Source of the DNA: Melghirimyces thermohalophilus
Lineage (GTDB): Bacteria; Bacillota; Bacilli; Thermoactinomycetales; DSM-45169
Reading direction: 5' to 3'
Assembly: GCF_900102685.1 (NCBI RefSeq)
Contig: NZ_FMZA01000001.1
Location: 178,603 to 242,602, forward strand
Length of the DNA: 64,000 nt
Translations under genes and position numbers: made by a program
Notes under the pieces: generated by a model
What the model saw: only the letters and a program-made list of their open reading frames with translations
What the model was told of the DNA's origin: nothing
Databases searched by the model: none
Shown here: piece after piece, positions 29,236 through 36,662 of the stretch
Position numbering within the stretch: the first letter of the stretch is position 1
How the letters are laid out: every line of letters starts with the position of its first letter

Positions 29236-30270
29236 GTGAAGAATCAATGGATTGCGATCCTATCCGCTATCACCGTGCTTGGGACCTCAACTCCTGTAAC
29301 ATCGGTTCACGCGGAAGAGGAAACCAAAGCCGAGATCAAAGACCTGCGCCAAAAGCAGGAGGATGTGGAAAAGGAGACCCGAAAATTAAAAAAAGAGATT
29401 GACCCGCTAAAAAAGAAAGCGATCCGGATGGAGAAAGAGATCTCCCAAACCAGTGATCGCATCGACACCCTCCGCAAAAAAATGAAGAAAAATGAAAGCA
29501 AGTTAAAATATCACCAAAAGCAATACCAGGACCGTGTCAAATTGGTTTACCGTAAGGAAGATGCGGGCCTGGAGAGTTTGTTGGCAGCGGACTCCATCAA
29601 AGAGTTTTTAGGTCGGCTGGAACTTCTCCGCTTGCTGGTCAAAGAAGACGAAGCCGACTTTCGCAAGTTCGAACAAGCTCGGCAGAAACGGGTTCAAATG
29701 AGCAAAAAGCTTCATAATCTGAAAGATAAACAGCAGCATGAGGCGAAGGACATCCAAAAACAGTATAAAAAAATCAACACCAAGCTGGAGAAAAAAGAAG
29801 CCCGATTAGACCATTTGGGAGAGCGGGAACAACAATTGAAAGCGGCCCTCAAGAAAGTGGTTCAGGTGTCCGCCTCTCTTTATCCCTTCAAGGATGCCAG
29901 TACATCGGGCATCGATCCCTGGGGCTTCTACAACCGACAATGCACCTCTTTTGTGGCTTGGCGTCTCAACCAGGACGGGATTGATTTTTCCAACACGATG
30001 AAAGGCGGCAAGTTTAGTAACGCCAGCAACTGGGATGACAACGCTCGGAAGATCGGGTTCCTCGTCAATGATCAACCCGCCGTCGGAGCTGTCGCTCAGT
30101 GGAACCCAGGAGCCCAGGGAGTGGGCAGCGCCGGTCACGTCGCCTACGTCACCGAGGTGAACGGGGATCAGGTGACGGTAGAAGAGTACAACTGGGAAGT
30201 AGACTACGGATTTTCCAAACGGACCATCAACGCCTCGGAAGTGAGCAACTTTATCCATATCACGGAATAA
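29236..30270 (+). CDS. Secreted coiled-coil peptidoglycan hydrolase with CHAP domain (PcsB/CwlO-like)
   Basis: A 344-residue exported protein. Signal peptide to about Ala26 (VTSVHA, then EEETKAE), long coiled coil from about 28 to 215, then a C-terminal CHAP amidase/endopeptidase domain. The catalytic cysteine is Cys236 in NRQCTSFVAWRL and the histidine His301 in GHVAYVTEVN. The shape matches PcsB, a septal hydrolase activated through FtsEX, but no ftsEX genes are next to it. It starts with GTG 29236, five bases after GGGAGAGGA; the frame opens further upstream inside the divergent dppA region. Substrate bond not determined. Confidence 0.85.
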   Translation: MKNQWIAILSAITVLGTSTPVTSVHAEEETKAEIKDLRQKQEDVEKETRKLKKEIDPLKKKAIRMEKEISQTSDRIDTLRKKMKKNESKLKYHQKQYQDRVKLVYRKEDAGLESLLAADSIKEFLGRLELLRLLVKEDEADFRKFEQARQKRVQMSKKLHNLKDKQQHEAKDIQKQYKKINTKLEKKEARLDHLGEREQQLKAALKKVVQVSASLYPFKDASTSGIDPWGFYNRQCTSFVAWRLNQDGIDFSNTMKGGKFSNASNWDDNARKIGFLVNDQPAVGAVAQWNPGAQGVGSAGHVAYVTEVNGDQVTVEEYNWEVDYGFSKRTINASEVSNFIHITE

Positions 30271-30435
30271 CTATTCTAGCGTCAAGCGGCTCAACACGGC
30301 CACTTTTTTATGCCACTGATCTATATCGGATGGGTGGGGTCAGAGGGAGGATTGGGAACATCAAAATGAATGAGCCCTTTGGGGTCTTGCTTTGCTTGCT
30401 AGATTTGGCTTAACTTAAATGGAGGAAACGTTATC

Positions 30436-30456
30436 ATGGTCGGAGGAAACAAATAG
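30436..30456 (+). CDS. Six-codon leader ORF ahead of the LacI-type regulator
   Basis: ATG GTC GGA GGA AAC AAA TAG, encoding MVGGNK, has a good upstream site (GGAGG at 30421-30425) and stops immediately before the regulator ATG at 30457. It also carries GGAGG inside itself, about 10 bases before the regulator start. This could couple translation, or be just the place where the regulator site sits. Coding is not proven. Confidence 0.35.
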   Translation: MVGGNK

Positions 30457-31452
30457 ATGACCACGATCAAAGAAATTGCCAAATTAGCCAATGTATCCAG
30501 CTCCACGGTTTCGCGGGTGTTAAATGATGGTTATGTCAGTGATGAAGTGCGTCGACGTGTGTTGAAAATTATAGAAGAGACGGGGTATGTACCTAGTGAG
30601 CACGCCAAATCCCTTCGAACCAAGCGGACCAATGTGATCGGGGTGGTTCTGCCTCGCTTGAACACGGAAGCGTCCATTCGCACGGTGAATGCCTTAAATG
30701 ATGAATTAGCCAAAGAAGGTTACCAGATCATTTTGGCCAATACAAACCTGAAGCAAGAGAAGGAAATTGAAAATATTAACCTACTAAAGAGCCGGCAAGT
30801 GGATGGAATGATTTTGTTCGCTACCAATCGAAACCGCCGTCTCACAGATGAAATCCGTCAGCTTAATATCCCTTTGATCGCCATCGGACAAGAGATCCCC
30901 GATGTATCCATCGTCGTCAATGATGACTACGGGGCAGCCAGAGAAATGACGGACCGTCTGATTGCTCAAGGCCACGAGCGGATCGGGTTTATCGGTGTAA
31001 CAGAAGAGGATCATGCGGTGGGTTATTTGCGAAAGCAAGGTTATCTGGACAGCTTGAAAGCCCATCGATTGGAGATCAAAGAAGAATGGACGGCGGAAGC
31101 CCATTTCGATTTTGATTCCGGTTATCAGGCGATGAAATCGATCCGAGAACAATCGGTCCACCTGCCGACCGCGGTTTTTGCCGCAACGGATACGATTGCC
31201 GTCGGGGCGATGCAGTATTTAAAAGAGCAGCACTTTTCGATCCCAGAGGATATCGCCCTTGTCGGGACCGGGAATTCAAACATCGGCCAATACCTTGACC
31301 CGGCGTTGACTACTATCGACTTTCAAAATGCCGATACCGGAAGAGAGGCCGCTCGATTGCTTCTGCACCACATCCAACATCCGGGAAGCAAGCCAGTAAG
31401 AAAAGTGATGAGATATAGACTGATTGAACGAGATAGTGTATTGTGGCTTTAA
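30457..31452 (+). CDS. LacI-family transcriptional repressor (sugar type, ScrR/CcpA-like)
   Basis: A 331-residue regulator. The first 22 residues are the LacI helix-turn-helix (TIKEIAKLANVSSSTVSRVL), followed by the hinge helix, SEHAKSLRTKRTNVIGVVLP, and a periplasmic-binding-protein-like sensor domain with GATDTIAVGAM-type motifs. The gene sits beside a degraded GH32 sucrose/fructan hydrolase and an intact operator palindrome just downstream, so it probably controlled a beta-fructoside operon. That role is inference; it could also regulate elsewhere. Start ATG 30457. Confidence 0.85.
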   Translation: MTTIKEIAKLANVSSSTVSRVLNDGYVSDEVRRRVLKIIEETGYVPSEHAKSLRTKRTNVIGVVLPRLNTEASIRTVNALNDELAKEGYQIILANTNLKQEKEIENINLLKSRQVDGMILFATNRNRRLTDEIRQLNIPLIAIGQEIPDVSIVVNDDYGAAREMTDRLIAQGHERIGFIGVTEEDHAVGYLRKQGYLDSLKAHRLEIKEEWTAEAHFDFDSGYQAMKSIREQSVHLPTAVFAATDTIAVGAMQYLKEQHFSIPEDIALVGTGNSNIGQYLDPALTTIDFQNADTGREAARLLLHHIQHPGSKPVRKVMRYRLIERDSVLWL

Positions 31453-31494
31453 ACTCTATAAAATGGAGGCGGTTTCATCTTTTTTCGCCAACTA

Positions 31495-31508
31495 TGGAAT
31501 CGATTCCA
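31495..31508. promoter_or_regulatory. LacI-type operator palindrome
   Basis: TGGAATCGATTCCA is a perfect 14-base palindrome with the central CG of LacI-family sites. It lies 43 bases after the regulator stop and immediately before the GH32 remnant, the position expected for the operator of a sugar-utilisation gene. The local regulator is the natural candidate to bind it. Confidence 0.65.
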
Positions 31509-31559
31509 CAGTAATGAAAAAAGGGTGAGAAATAAAGAAACAGCACAAAAAAATGGCGC

Positions 31560-31778
31560 AAGAAATCATTTTGGGAAAAGTTTCATCCGGCCGGAGCCGG
31601 AGGAGAGAATCTGTACGCTTGATCGGTACAAAGCCTGCACATCTTTCTGGACACATCCTCCATCGAAATTATTGTCAATAAAGGGGAAGAGGTGTTTACG
31701 GCCCGTATGTTCCCCCGACCGGAACAGGAAGAGATCCAGTTTATCGCTGATGGACAAGTTCAGTTTGATGGTCATTAG
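31560..31778 (+). pseudogene. GH32 (sucrose-6-phosphate hydrolase/levanase) C-terminal remnant
   Basis: The frame ending at TAG 31778 reads SLHIFLDTSSIEIIVNKG and then EEVFTARMFPRPEQEEIQFI, the conserved C-terminal beta-sandwich of GH32 enzymes. A second frame just upstream gives EERICTLDRY, matching the preceding strand of the same module. So a frameshift and a deletion separate the two, and the catalytic propeller domain is gone. The gene lies downstream of a LacI-type regulator and operator. It cannot encode an active enzyme. The family call rests on recognised motifs. Confidence 0.75.
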
Positions 31779-31828
31779 CGCTGAAGGAAGTCCAACCCTT
31801 GTTCGGGTTGGCTCGGTAATCGAGTGAT

Positions 31829-31873
31829 TGAAAGCCCGCTTCGCCCATGCTCGGGGAAGCGGGCTTTCATTTT
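31829..31873 (+). terminator. Intrinsic terminator of the former GH32 gene
   Basis: AAAGCCCGCTT pairs with AAGCGGGCTTT around a 15-base loop, then CATTTTTCG. Confidence 0.8.
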
Positions 31874-31924
31874 TCGTGAGATCGTCTTTCTGAGCGTGTA
31901 GACCGACGTGGATCTTCTCTCTTT

Positions 31925-32332
31925 CTAGCGCTCTCCTTGACCTTCTGTTTTTCCGCGCCGTATGAGTGCGGCAAGTGAGCCGACCAGCAATCCCCAACCC
32001 CCGTTTGTGATCAGGACGCTGACGACGGCAAAGGGGTTGGTGATCGGACCTTGCAGGTGGCCGGTGATCAACGGGGAAAGCACCGCGCTGAGGATGATGG
32101 CCAGGAGTCCGTAACCGACCCCCACCCATGTCAACGTGACCAGGGGGCGGTGGACGCGTAGAGACAGCACAACGACGAGCCATACCGCGGAAATGATGAG
32201 GGTCACCGCGATACTGGCGGTCGGTTGTCCGATAGCCTCCAGCCACCCGAGGATGCTCATCAAAGGTCTCACCATCGCCAGCGCACTGAGACCGAGAATA
32301 AGGGGCCATTGTTCCTTTACCGCTTGCATCAT
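31925..32332 (-). CDS. Four-helix membrane protein, third gene of the PadR operon
   Basis: A 135-residue protein that I do not recognise beyond its fold: four hydrophobic segments (WPLILGLSALAMVRPLM, ASIAVTLIISAVWLVVVLS, TWVGVGYGLLAIILSAVLS, VVSVLITNGGWGLLVGSLAAL) and a short basic tail. It starts 18 bases after the stop of the HAAS-domain gene with GGAGTGAGAAG upstream, so the two are co-transcribed, and PadR is the likely regulator. Its partner status with the HAAS protein is inference. Confidence 0.6.
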   Translation of the reverse strand: MMQAVKEQWPLILGLSALAMVRPLMSILGWLEAIGQPTASIAVTLIISAVWLVVVLSLRVHRPLVTLTWVGVGYGLLAIILSAVLSPLITGHLQGPITNPFAVVSVLITNGGWGLLVGSLAALIRRGKTEGQGER

Positions 32333-32350
32333 GATCTTCTCACTCCGATG

Positions 32351-33010
32351 TTATGTCTTGCGACGTTGGGTGCCGGTGAGCGTGAGGTATAAAAATAATC
32401 CGGCCCCGGTTAGAAAAAACACCATCGTGGACGCGATCGCCGCGTAGGTTTCACCGGTGGCGAAACGGGTGATCATTCCGGTGAAAAGGCTGAACAGAAG
32501 AAGTCCCACAGAAAGGGCAAACAAGGCCGCCCGGATTTTATTCATCGCGTATTTTTTGGCAGTCTCTCTCGTCAACAGGCTGTAGGTGAGCAATGCACCG
32601 CCAGCCACTATAAAGATGCCGTTTGAGGTAACTTCGACGGCGGGCAGATCCATGAAATACAACATGCTGGCAGTAAAAGCACCGAAGAGAATCAATAACA
32701 CCCCAGCCACAATGCCGGCTGTCGAAATACGTGCGGTCATGGTGGAATAGACCGCTTGTTTCGCTTGATCCTGTCCCAGCTGACGCATATCCTCCACCAG
32801 CCCGCTCAAATCCCCCATCGAAGCGATCGTCTCTTTGAAGGCTTGTTCTTCATCCATTCCTTGGGACAGGTAATCGGCGATCTTCTCCTTCATATTGGTG
32901 GCCAATTCTTCTTTCAGATCGAATAGCTGTTGGCTCTCCCCCACGTGAGAAAATAGTTTCTCAATATATTCCTCAACTCTCTTTTCCATCCGACGATTCT
33001 TTTTACTCAT
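32351..33010 (-). CDS. HAAS/DUF1700-type membrane protein of a PadR operon
   Basis: A 219-residue protein. The first 80 residues are the helical N-terminal domain often called HAAS or permease prefix domain (EEYIEKLFSHVGESQQLFDLKEE, then MDEEQAFKETIASMGD). Four membrane spans follow. Such proteins are commonly encoded next to a PadR-type repressor, and here the ATG overlaps the padR stop by eight bases with AAGGAGG inside padR. The family is thought to sense or transmit envelope signals, but the function of this member is unknown. Confidence 0.75.
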   Translation of the reverse strand: MSKKNRRMEKRVEEYIEKLFSHVGESQQLFDLKEELATNMKEKIADYLSQGMDEEQAFKETIASMGDLSGLVEDMRQLGQDQAKQAVYSTMTARISTAGIVAGVLLILFGAFTASMLYFMDLPAVEVTSNGIFIVAGGALLTYSLLTRETAKKYAMNKIRAALFALSVGLLLFSLFTGMITRFATGETYAAIASTMVFFLTGAGLFLYLTLTGTQRRKT

Positions 33011-33350
33011 CGCAAAGGCCTCCTTTGATCAACTTTTCCAAGATCTCTTTGGCGACATCCCAGTCCTGGACCCGCTTTTGATAGTGAACCTTTCCTTCAT
33101 CGGTGATTCGATAGTATTTACGCCGGCTGCCTTGGGTTTCATCCCCCCAATAGGAAACGATATAACCCTCTTGTTCCAATCGACGAAAAGCGGTATAAAG
33201 GGTGGCCTCTTTTAACTCATATTGATGGTCGCTCAACATCGCAATTTTTTTGTAGAGATCGTAGCCGTAACTGTCACCTTGACGCAATAAGTTTAAGATA
33301 ATCGCATCGGTATGCCCCCGAATGAGGTCGGTTGAAATCGCCGTTTTCAT
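33003..33350 (-). CDS. PadR-family transcriptional regulator
   Basis: A 115-residue winged-helix protein. ISTDLIRGHTDAIILNLLRQG is the first helix and GDSYGYDLYKKI the usual PadR signature; ATLYTAFRRLEQEGYI is the recognition and wing region; RRKYYRITDEGK is the typical strand-turn. The ATG 33350 has GGGAGGG six bases upstream; an ORF reaching 33398 has no better site. It is first in a three-gene operon with a HAAS membrane protein and a four-helix membrane protein, and probably represses it. The effector is unknown. Confidence 0.9.
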   Translation of the reverse strand: MKTAISTDLIRGHTDAIILNLLRQGDSYGYDLYKKIAMLSDHQYELKEATLYTAFRRLEQEGYIVSYWGDETQGSRRKYYRITDEGKVHYQKRVQDWDVAKEILEKLIKGGLCDE

Positions 33351-33638
33351 ATTTTTCCCTCCCAAATACATGGTAAGACGAATTACTTTGTCTGTCAAGG
33401 TAATTTTGTGAATAAGGTATTTGCGTAGGAAAAACTATAGGATCTCTAGGATATAGGCATTATGAAAAGGGAGGTGGTGACGATTATGGTGTACCCTCTG
33501 ATTCATCCATAAGATGTTGCCGGTGGCATGATCGTCCTATGTGAACTTTGGATGGGCCGATTGTGGCGGGTGCGATTAAGACTGAATGATATCTATGGGA
33601 TGATTGGGTTGTTTCTAAACACGATTTATGCTGACAGT
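33351..33638. other. Intergenic region with no convincing gene
   Basis: AT-rich DNA upstream of padR. A + strand frame with a good site (GGGAGGTGGTGACGATT before an ATG at 33486) stops after eight codons; the same frame then continues as a possible remnant ending at ISSTOP about 33640 (GMIVLCELWMGRLWRVRLRL). No function is recognised. It must contain the padR promoter on the - strand. Confidence 0.4.
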
Positions 33639-33680
33639 TAAAAACAAACGCCCCTCTTGATAGAGGGGTGTTTGTTTTAA
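33639..33680. terminator. Bidirectional terminator
   Basis: AAAACAAACGCCCCTC pairs with GAGGGGTGTTTGTTTT around TTGATA, a 16-base stem with one mismatch pair. It overlaps the stop codon of the - strand gene at 33677. Confidence 0.85.
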
Positions 33681-33967
33681 CTGTAGTCTTGTTTGTGCTC
33701 AAAGACTTTAGCGCTAATAAAGCCTGCGAGTAAAATAAAAAAGTTAGCAATGCTTAACATAAGGTAACCCATACCTTCCCATCCCCGGGATATAAAGGGG
33801 AACGCATGGACGACCAGGTAAATTTCAAATACCAAACAGATAAAGGATGGTATATATTTCGGAGTTTTTCGAGAGGGAAAAAGCCGATAAAGTGTGTAGG
33901 TTAGGGAGAGGATTATCAATCCTCCGAAAACAAATATAAAAACCGGGTGAGACAACAGAAACGACAT
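33677..33967 (-). CDS. Small membrane protein, possibly YesK-like
   Basis: A 96-residue protein with three hydrophobic segments: FIFVFGGLIILSLTYTLY, FICLVFEIYLVVHAF and MLSIANFFILLAGFISA. The size and topology recall YesK of Bacillus, but I cannot assert homology. ATG 33967 follows GGAGGAATATTT; the 22 extra codons to 34033 have no site. Its base composition is poorer in GC than the core genes, which suggests it belongs to the accessory stretch. Function unknown. Confidence 0.6.
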   Translation of the reverse strand: MSFLLSHPVFIFVFGGLIILSLTYTLYRLFPSRKTPKYIPSFICLVFEIYLVVHAFPFISRGWEGMGYLMLSIANFFILLAGFISAKVFEHKQDYS

Positions 33968-34014
33968 AAATATTCCTCCAGCAGTTTTATTCTCGCCGTC
34001 AAGGCGTCTGGGCA

Positions 34015-34179
34015 GAACCACGATCAAGAGCAAAAATTAAAAAAGGAATTCGCTATGCTCGCGTTTCAGTAGGAGCTGAAGGACAAAAGCCCTCAAAGGA
34101 AGTGCTCGATATTTCGATTCAACACTGGCGTGGTGAAATTTCCGAGGAAGAAGCGTTAAACTGTTTGAAAAGTCTATAA
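34015..34179 (+). pseudogene. Fragment resembling a VbhA-type Fic antitoxin
   Basis: A 54-codon frame without a start codon ends in TAA at 34177-34179. It reads RYARVSVGAEGQKPSKEVLD and then ISIQHWRGEISEEEALNCLK. The string SVGAEG fits the (S/T)xxxE(G/N) inhibitory motif of Fic antitoxins, and the following helix with a GEIS-EE turn resembles VbhA-type antitoxins. No Fic toxin (HPFxxGNG) is seen nearby. It is probably a relic. The match is by eye over a short sequence, so the call is tentative. Confidence 0.35.
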
Positions 34180-34302
34180 TCCCCTGCTATTTTAAGCGAA
34201 CATGGACAAGGGTTTAAAGCTCTTTATATCCGCTCATACCGAGTTATAACTTCCTTCAAGGGGCTTTACACTAGGGGGTAAAGGTGTGGTTTACTGAATC
34301 AC

Positions 34303-34665
34303 TTAAGGAGCGAACCCATAGAAGGTTAAGATAAAAACCCAGTAAAGTATGTAAGAAGCTATACCAACTACGGGAACGACACCAATCATAACAAACGTCG
34401 TGGTTAATCTTTGATTTTGGGGATTAAGTTTGCGAAACAGGCGATAAGAACCCCATATAGCCCATACTGCAAGAGGAATAATAAACAATATAGCGAAGGT
34501 GTCTACCCAGGTTAGTAATACATGAAATCCACTATCCTTCGATGGCCCTTTATCTAAGTGATATTTGCTCACTATCCTGTTTTTACCAACGAAAAAGATA
34601 ATTAATGTTAAAATATAAAAAATAACAAGACTATTGAGTAAAATTTTGTTTTTATTTTCGCTCAA
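34303..34665 (-). CDS. Small multi-span membrane protein of unknown function
   Basis: A 120-residue protein with three or four hydrophobic segments (ILLNSLVIFYILTLIIFFVG, WVDTFAILFIIPLAVWAIWG and VGIASYILYWVFIL). The frame is open to 34755, but the best ribosome site, AAAGGATG, precedes the TTG at 34665, so that start is used. It is AT-rich compared with neighbours, pointing to acquired DNA. The upstream extension (IVKPQTDVRGFMAHNLRKK) may be leftover from another gene. Function not recognised. Confidence 0.5.
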   Translation of the reverse strand: MSENKNKILLNSLVIFYILTLIIFFVGKNRIVSKYHLDKGPSKDSGFHVLLTWVDTFAILFIIPLAVWAIWGSYRLFRKLNPQNQRLTTTFVMIGVVPVVGIASYILYWVFILTFYGFAP

Positions 34666-34800
34666 TTTATCACATCCTTTTAAATGTGGTGAAATCTTCT
34701 TTCTCAAATTATGGGCCATAAAGCCACGGACATCGGTCTGTGGTTTGACGATCATCTTTAAAAGATGAGGCCAGGTCAGGTGACACCAATTATGTTATAC

Positions 34801-34822
34801 AAAAAAGCCCCCTGTGAGGGGC
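34801..34822 (-). terminator. Intrinsic terminator
   Basis: On the - strand GCCCC TCACA GGGGGC followed by TTTTTT, just past the stop of the 85-residue gene. Confidence 0.75.
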
Positions 34823-34828
34823 CGGCGA

Positions 34829-35086
34829 TTATTTGGTCAATTGCTTATGCACCAATGTGTTGCGGACGGTGTTCAGCTTTTCCTCCACATAGCGGATGGG
34901 GTCGACCAAGCGGCTGGTTTCTAGATGCATATCGGCGAGGGTTTCCGCCGCCCGGCAGAGATTGTCTACTGCTATGCGGAGGTCAGAGGGATCCAAATCG
35001 CCTTCGTGGGCAGCCACCTGTAGCTGCAGTTTGGTCAGGCTCCGACGAATTCGTTTCACTTTGCGCCTTTCTTCCAGGGTTAACAA
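34829..35086 (-). CDS. Small conserved-looking cytoplasmic protein, unknown
   Basis: An 85-residue charged, all-helical protein (LEERRKVKRIRRSLTKLQL, then helices from SDLRIAVDNLCRAAETLADM). It is not recognised. TTG 35086 follows AGGGGGATGCGG. It has its own terminator and lies downstream of luxS, separated by the luxS terminator, so it is transcribed from its own promoter. Amphipathic helices suggest a small helical bundle. Confidence 0.55.
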   Translation of the reverse strand: MLTLEERRKVKRIRRSLTKLQLQVAAHEGDLDPSDLRIAVDNLCRAAETLADMHLETSRLVDPIRYVEEKLNTVRNTLVHKQLTK

Positions 35087-35141
35087 TCCGCATCCCCCTT
35101 ATCAAAAGTCTCTTTGATAATCTATGCAGATTGTCCCTGAC

Positions 35142-35172
35142 AAAAGAACCGGCCCTTTAAAGGGCTGGTTTG
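35142..35172 (-). terminator. Intrinsic terminator of luxS
   Basis: On the - strand AACCAGCCCTTT pairs with AAAGGGCCGGTT and is followed by CTTTTG; the hairpin abuts the luxS stop. Confidence 0.8.
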
Positions 35173-35697
35173 TTAAACGTCGGAACGACGGGGCCAGTCC
35201 GGCAGATGGTGTAAGCGTTCTTCCGGATAATCGGAGCGGAAAACCTTGAGGAGATCCTCCTCGGCCACAGACAGAAAGCGGCGGGCCCACCGCTTGGCTC
35301 CTTCCAGATCATGATCCCGGTAGTTGCCGCAGTGGACGGGGGAACAGCCTGGCACCTGATCCGCTTCCAGGATGTCTTTCAGGGTGCGAGTGATCAGTCG
35401 AGCCACTTCTTCCGGTGACTTTTTCCCGTGCATGATCAGGTAGAAGCCAGTCCGGCAGCCCATCGGCGATAGGTCCACCACATCATCGCTGTGATTACGG
35501 CTGTTTTCCGCCAGCAGATGCTCCAGGGAGTGCAGGGCATCCGTAGGGATGAACCGCTCGTTGGGTTGGGTGAAACGGAGGTCAAATTTGGTGATGGTTT
35601 CTCCGTTTAACTCTTTGACATCTGCCACCCGAATATAGGGGGCAGCGACTTGGGTATGGTCCAGATTAAAGGATTCTACATTGTAGCGATCGGTCAT
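35173..35697 (-). CDS. luxS: S-ribosylhomocysteine lyase, autoinducer-2 synthase
   Basis: Splits S-ribosylhomocysteine into homocysteine and DPD, the precursor of AI-2. The 174-residue protein has the metal motif HSLEH at residues 56-60 (His56, Glu59, His60), Cys81 in MGCRTGFY and the third metal ligand Cys123 in VHCGNYRDH. A C-terminal tail of about 15 residues extends past the usual end. It lies 29 bases downstream of mtnN, which makes its substrate, so the two form an activated-methyl-cycle operon. Confidence 0.96.
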   Translation of the reverse strand: MTDRYNVESFNLDHTQVAAPYIRVADVKELNGETITKFDLRFTQPNERFIPTDALHSLEHLLAENSRNHSDDVVDLSPMGCRTGFYLIMHGKKSPEEVARLITRTLKDILEADQVPGCSPVHCGNYRDHDLEGAKRWARRFLSVAEEDLLKVFRSDYPEERLHHLPDWPRRSDV

Positions 35698-35726
35698 CGA
35701 GGTTCACTCCTTATATCGGGATGGGA

Positions 35727-36449
35727 TCAAGAGACCGGTTGCAATTGTTGCGCTTGGACAGACAGATAGGTATCTAGCAAGCGGGCGTTCCGCTCCGAAG
35801 TCTCTGCCAGAAAGGTTTCAAAGGAAATTTCCGCTTCACCGTCGGCGTTGTCGGAGACAGAGCGAACGGAGACAAAGGGGATGCCGTTCAGATAGGCGAT
35901 CTGGGCGAAGGCGGCGGTCTCCATCTCCACCAGCTCCGCATCAGTTTGCTTACGAATCGATTTTCGCCGTTCCCCGTCGGAGACGAAGGTGTCTCCGGTA
36001 GCGATCCGTCCGGTGTGACAGGAGAGGTCCAGGTTGGCCGCCACTTGGCTTAGCTGCTGGATCAGTCCCGAATCCGAAGGGATCACTCGGGGAATGCGGG
36101 GCAGGGTGTTCGGTGCTTCACCGACCCCGGTACAATCGACATCGTGATAAAGGGATTCGCTCACCAGGACCATCGCGCCCACCTGCAGGCGATCGTTTAA
36201 GGAACCAGCGGCTCCGATATTGATGACCTCAGAAGGCCGGTACAATGTGATGACCTGCTGCATACAGGCGGCGGCATTGGCTTTACCGACGCCGGAGACG
36301 GCCAAAATGACGCGCAGACCCTCGAAATGGGCGATCGACAGAAGAAAGCCGCCCTTTATACCTTCTTCCTCGATGTTGAGGCGTTGTTTTAGAGGAGCCA
36401 ATTCTTCCCGCATCGCGGAAATCACAGCAATGGTTTGGACTTCATTCAC
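35727..36449 (-). CDS. mtnN: 5'-methylthioadenosine/S-adenosylhomocysteine nucleosidase
   Basis: Removes adenine from methylthioadenosine and S-adenosylhomocysteine. The 240-residue protein has the start TIAVISAMREELAPL, SGVGKANAAA, INIGAAGSL and the late ATGDTFV...ELVEMETAAFAQIA region, with the conserved Glu in VEMETAA. The GTG at 36449 follows GGAGGAACACC. The frame is open far upstream (to 37229) opposite pgi; that extension is not coding. It precedes luxS in one operon. Confidence 0.95.
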   Translation of the reverse strand: MNEVQTIAVISAMREELAPLKQRLNIEEEGIKGGFLLSIAHFEGLRVILAVSGVGKANAAACMQQVITLYRPSEVINIGAAGSLNDRLQVGAMVLVSESLYHDVDCTGVGEAPNTLPRIPRVIPSDSGLIQQLSQVAANLDLSCHTGRIATGDTFVSDGERRKSIRKQTDAELVEMETAAFAQIAYLNGIPFVSVRSVSDNADGEAEISFETFLAETSERNARLLDTYLSVQAQQLQPVS

Positions 36450-36573
36450 TTTTCGGTGTTCCTCCTTCGATGAAGACGGCGATGGGTGACAGATTAGGAG
36501 CTGTATCGGCATGCGATTTCGATTATAACATGTCTCGCAACCGGCGCCCATCGATGATACAGGGCCCATCTTT

Positions 36574-36602
36574 TTGAATTTGCCTCTCGGATTCAGTAAA
36601 AT
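36574..36602 (+). promoter_or_regulatory. Sigma-A promoter of pgi
   Basis: TTGAAT at 36574-36579, a 17-base spacer and TAAAAT at 36597-36602, about 60 bases before the pgi start. Confidence 0.6.
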
Positions 36603-36662
36603 GAATGGGTATCCGGACCAGGTCCTTAAAATAGGATCATACATACAAACGGAGGGACCCAC

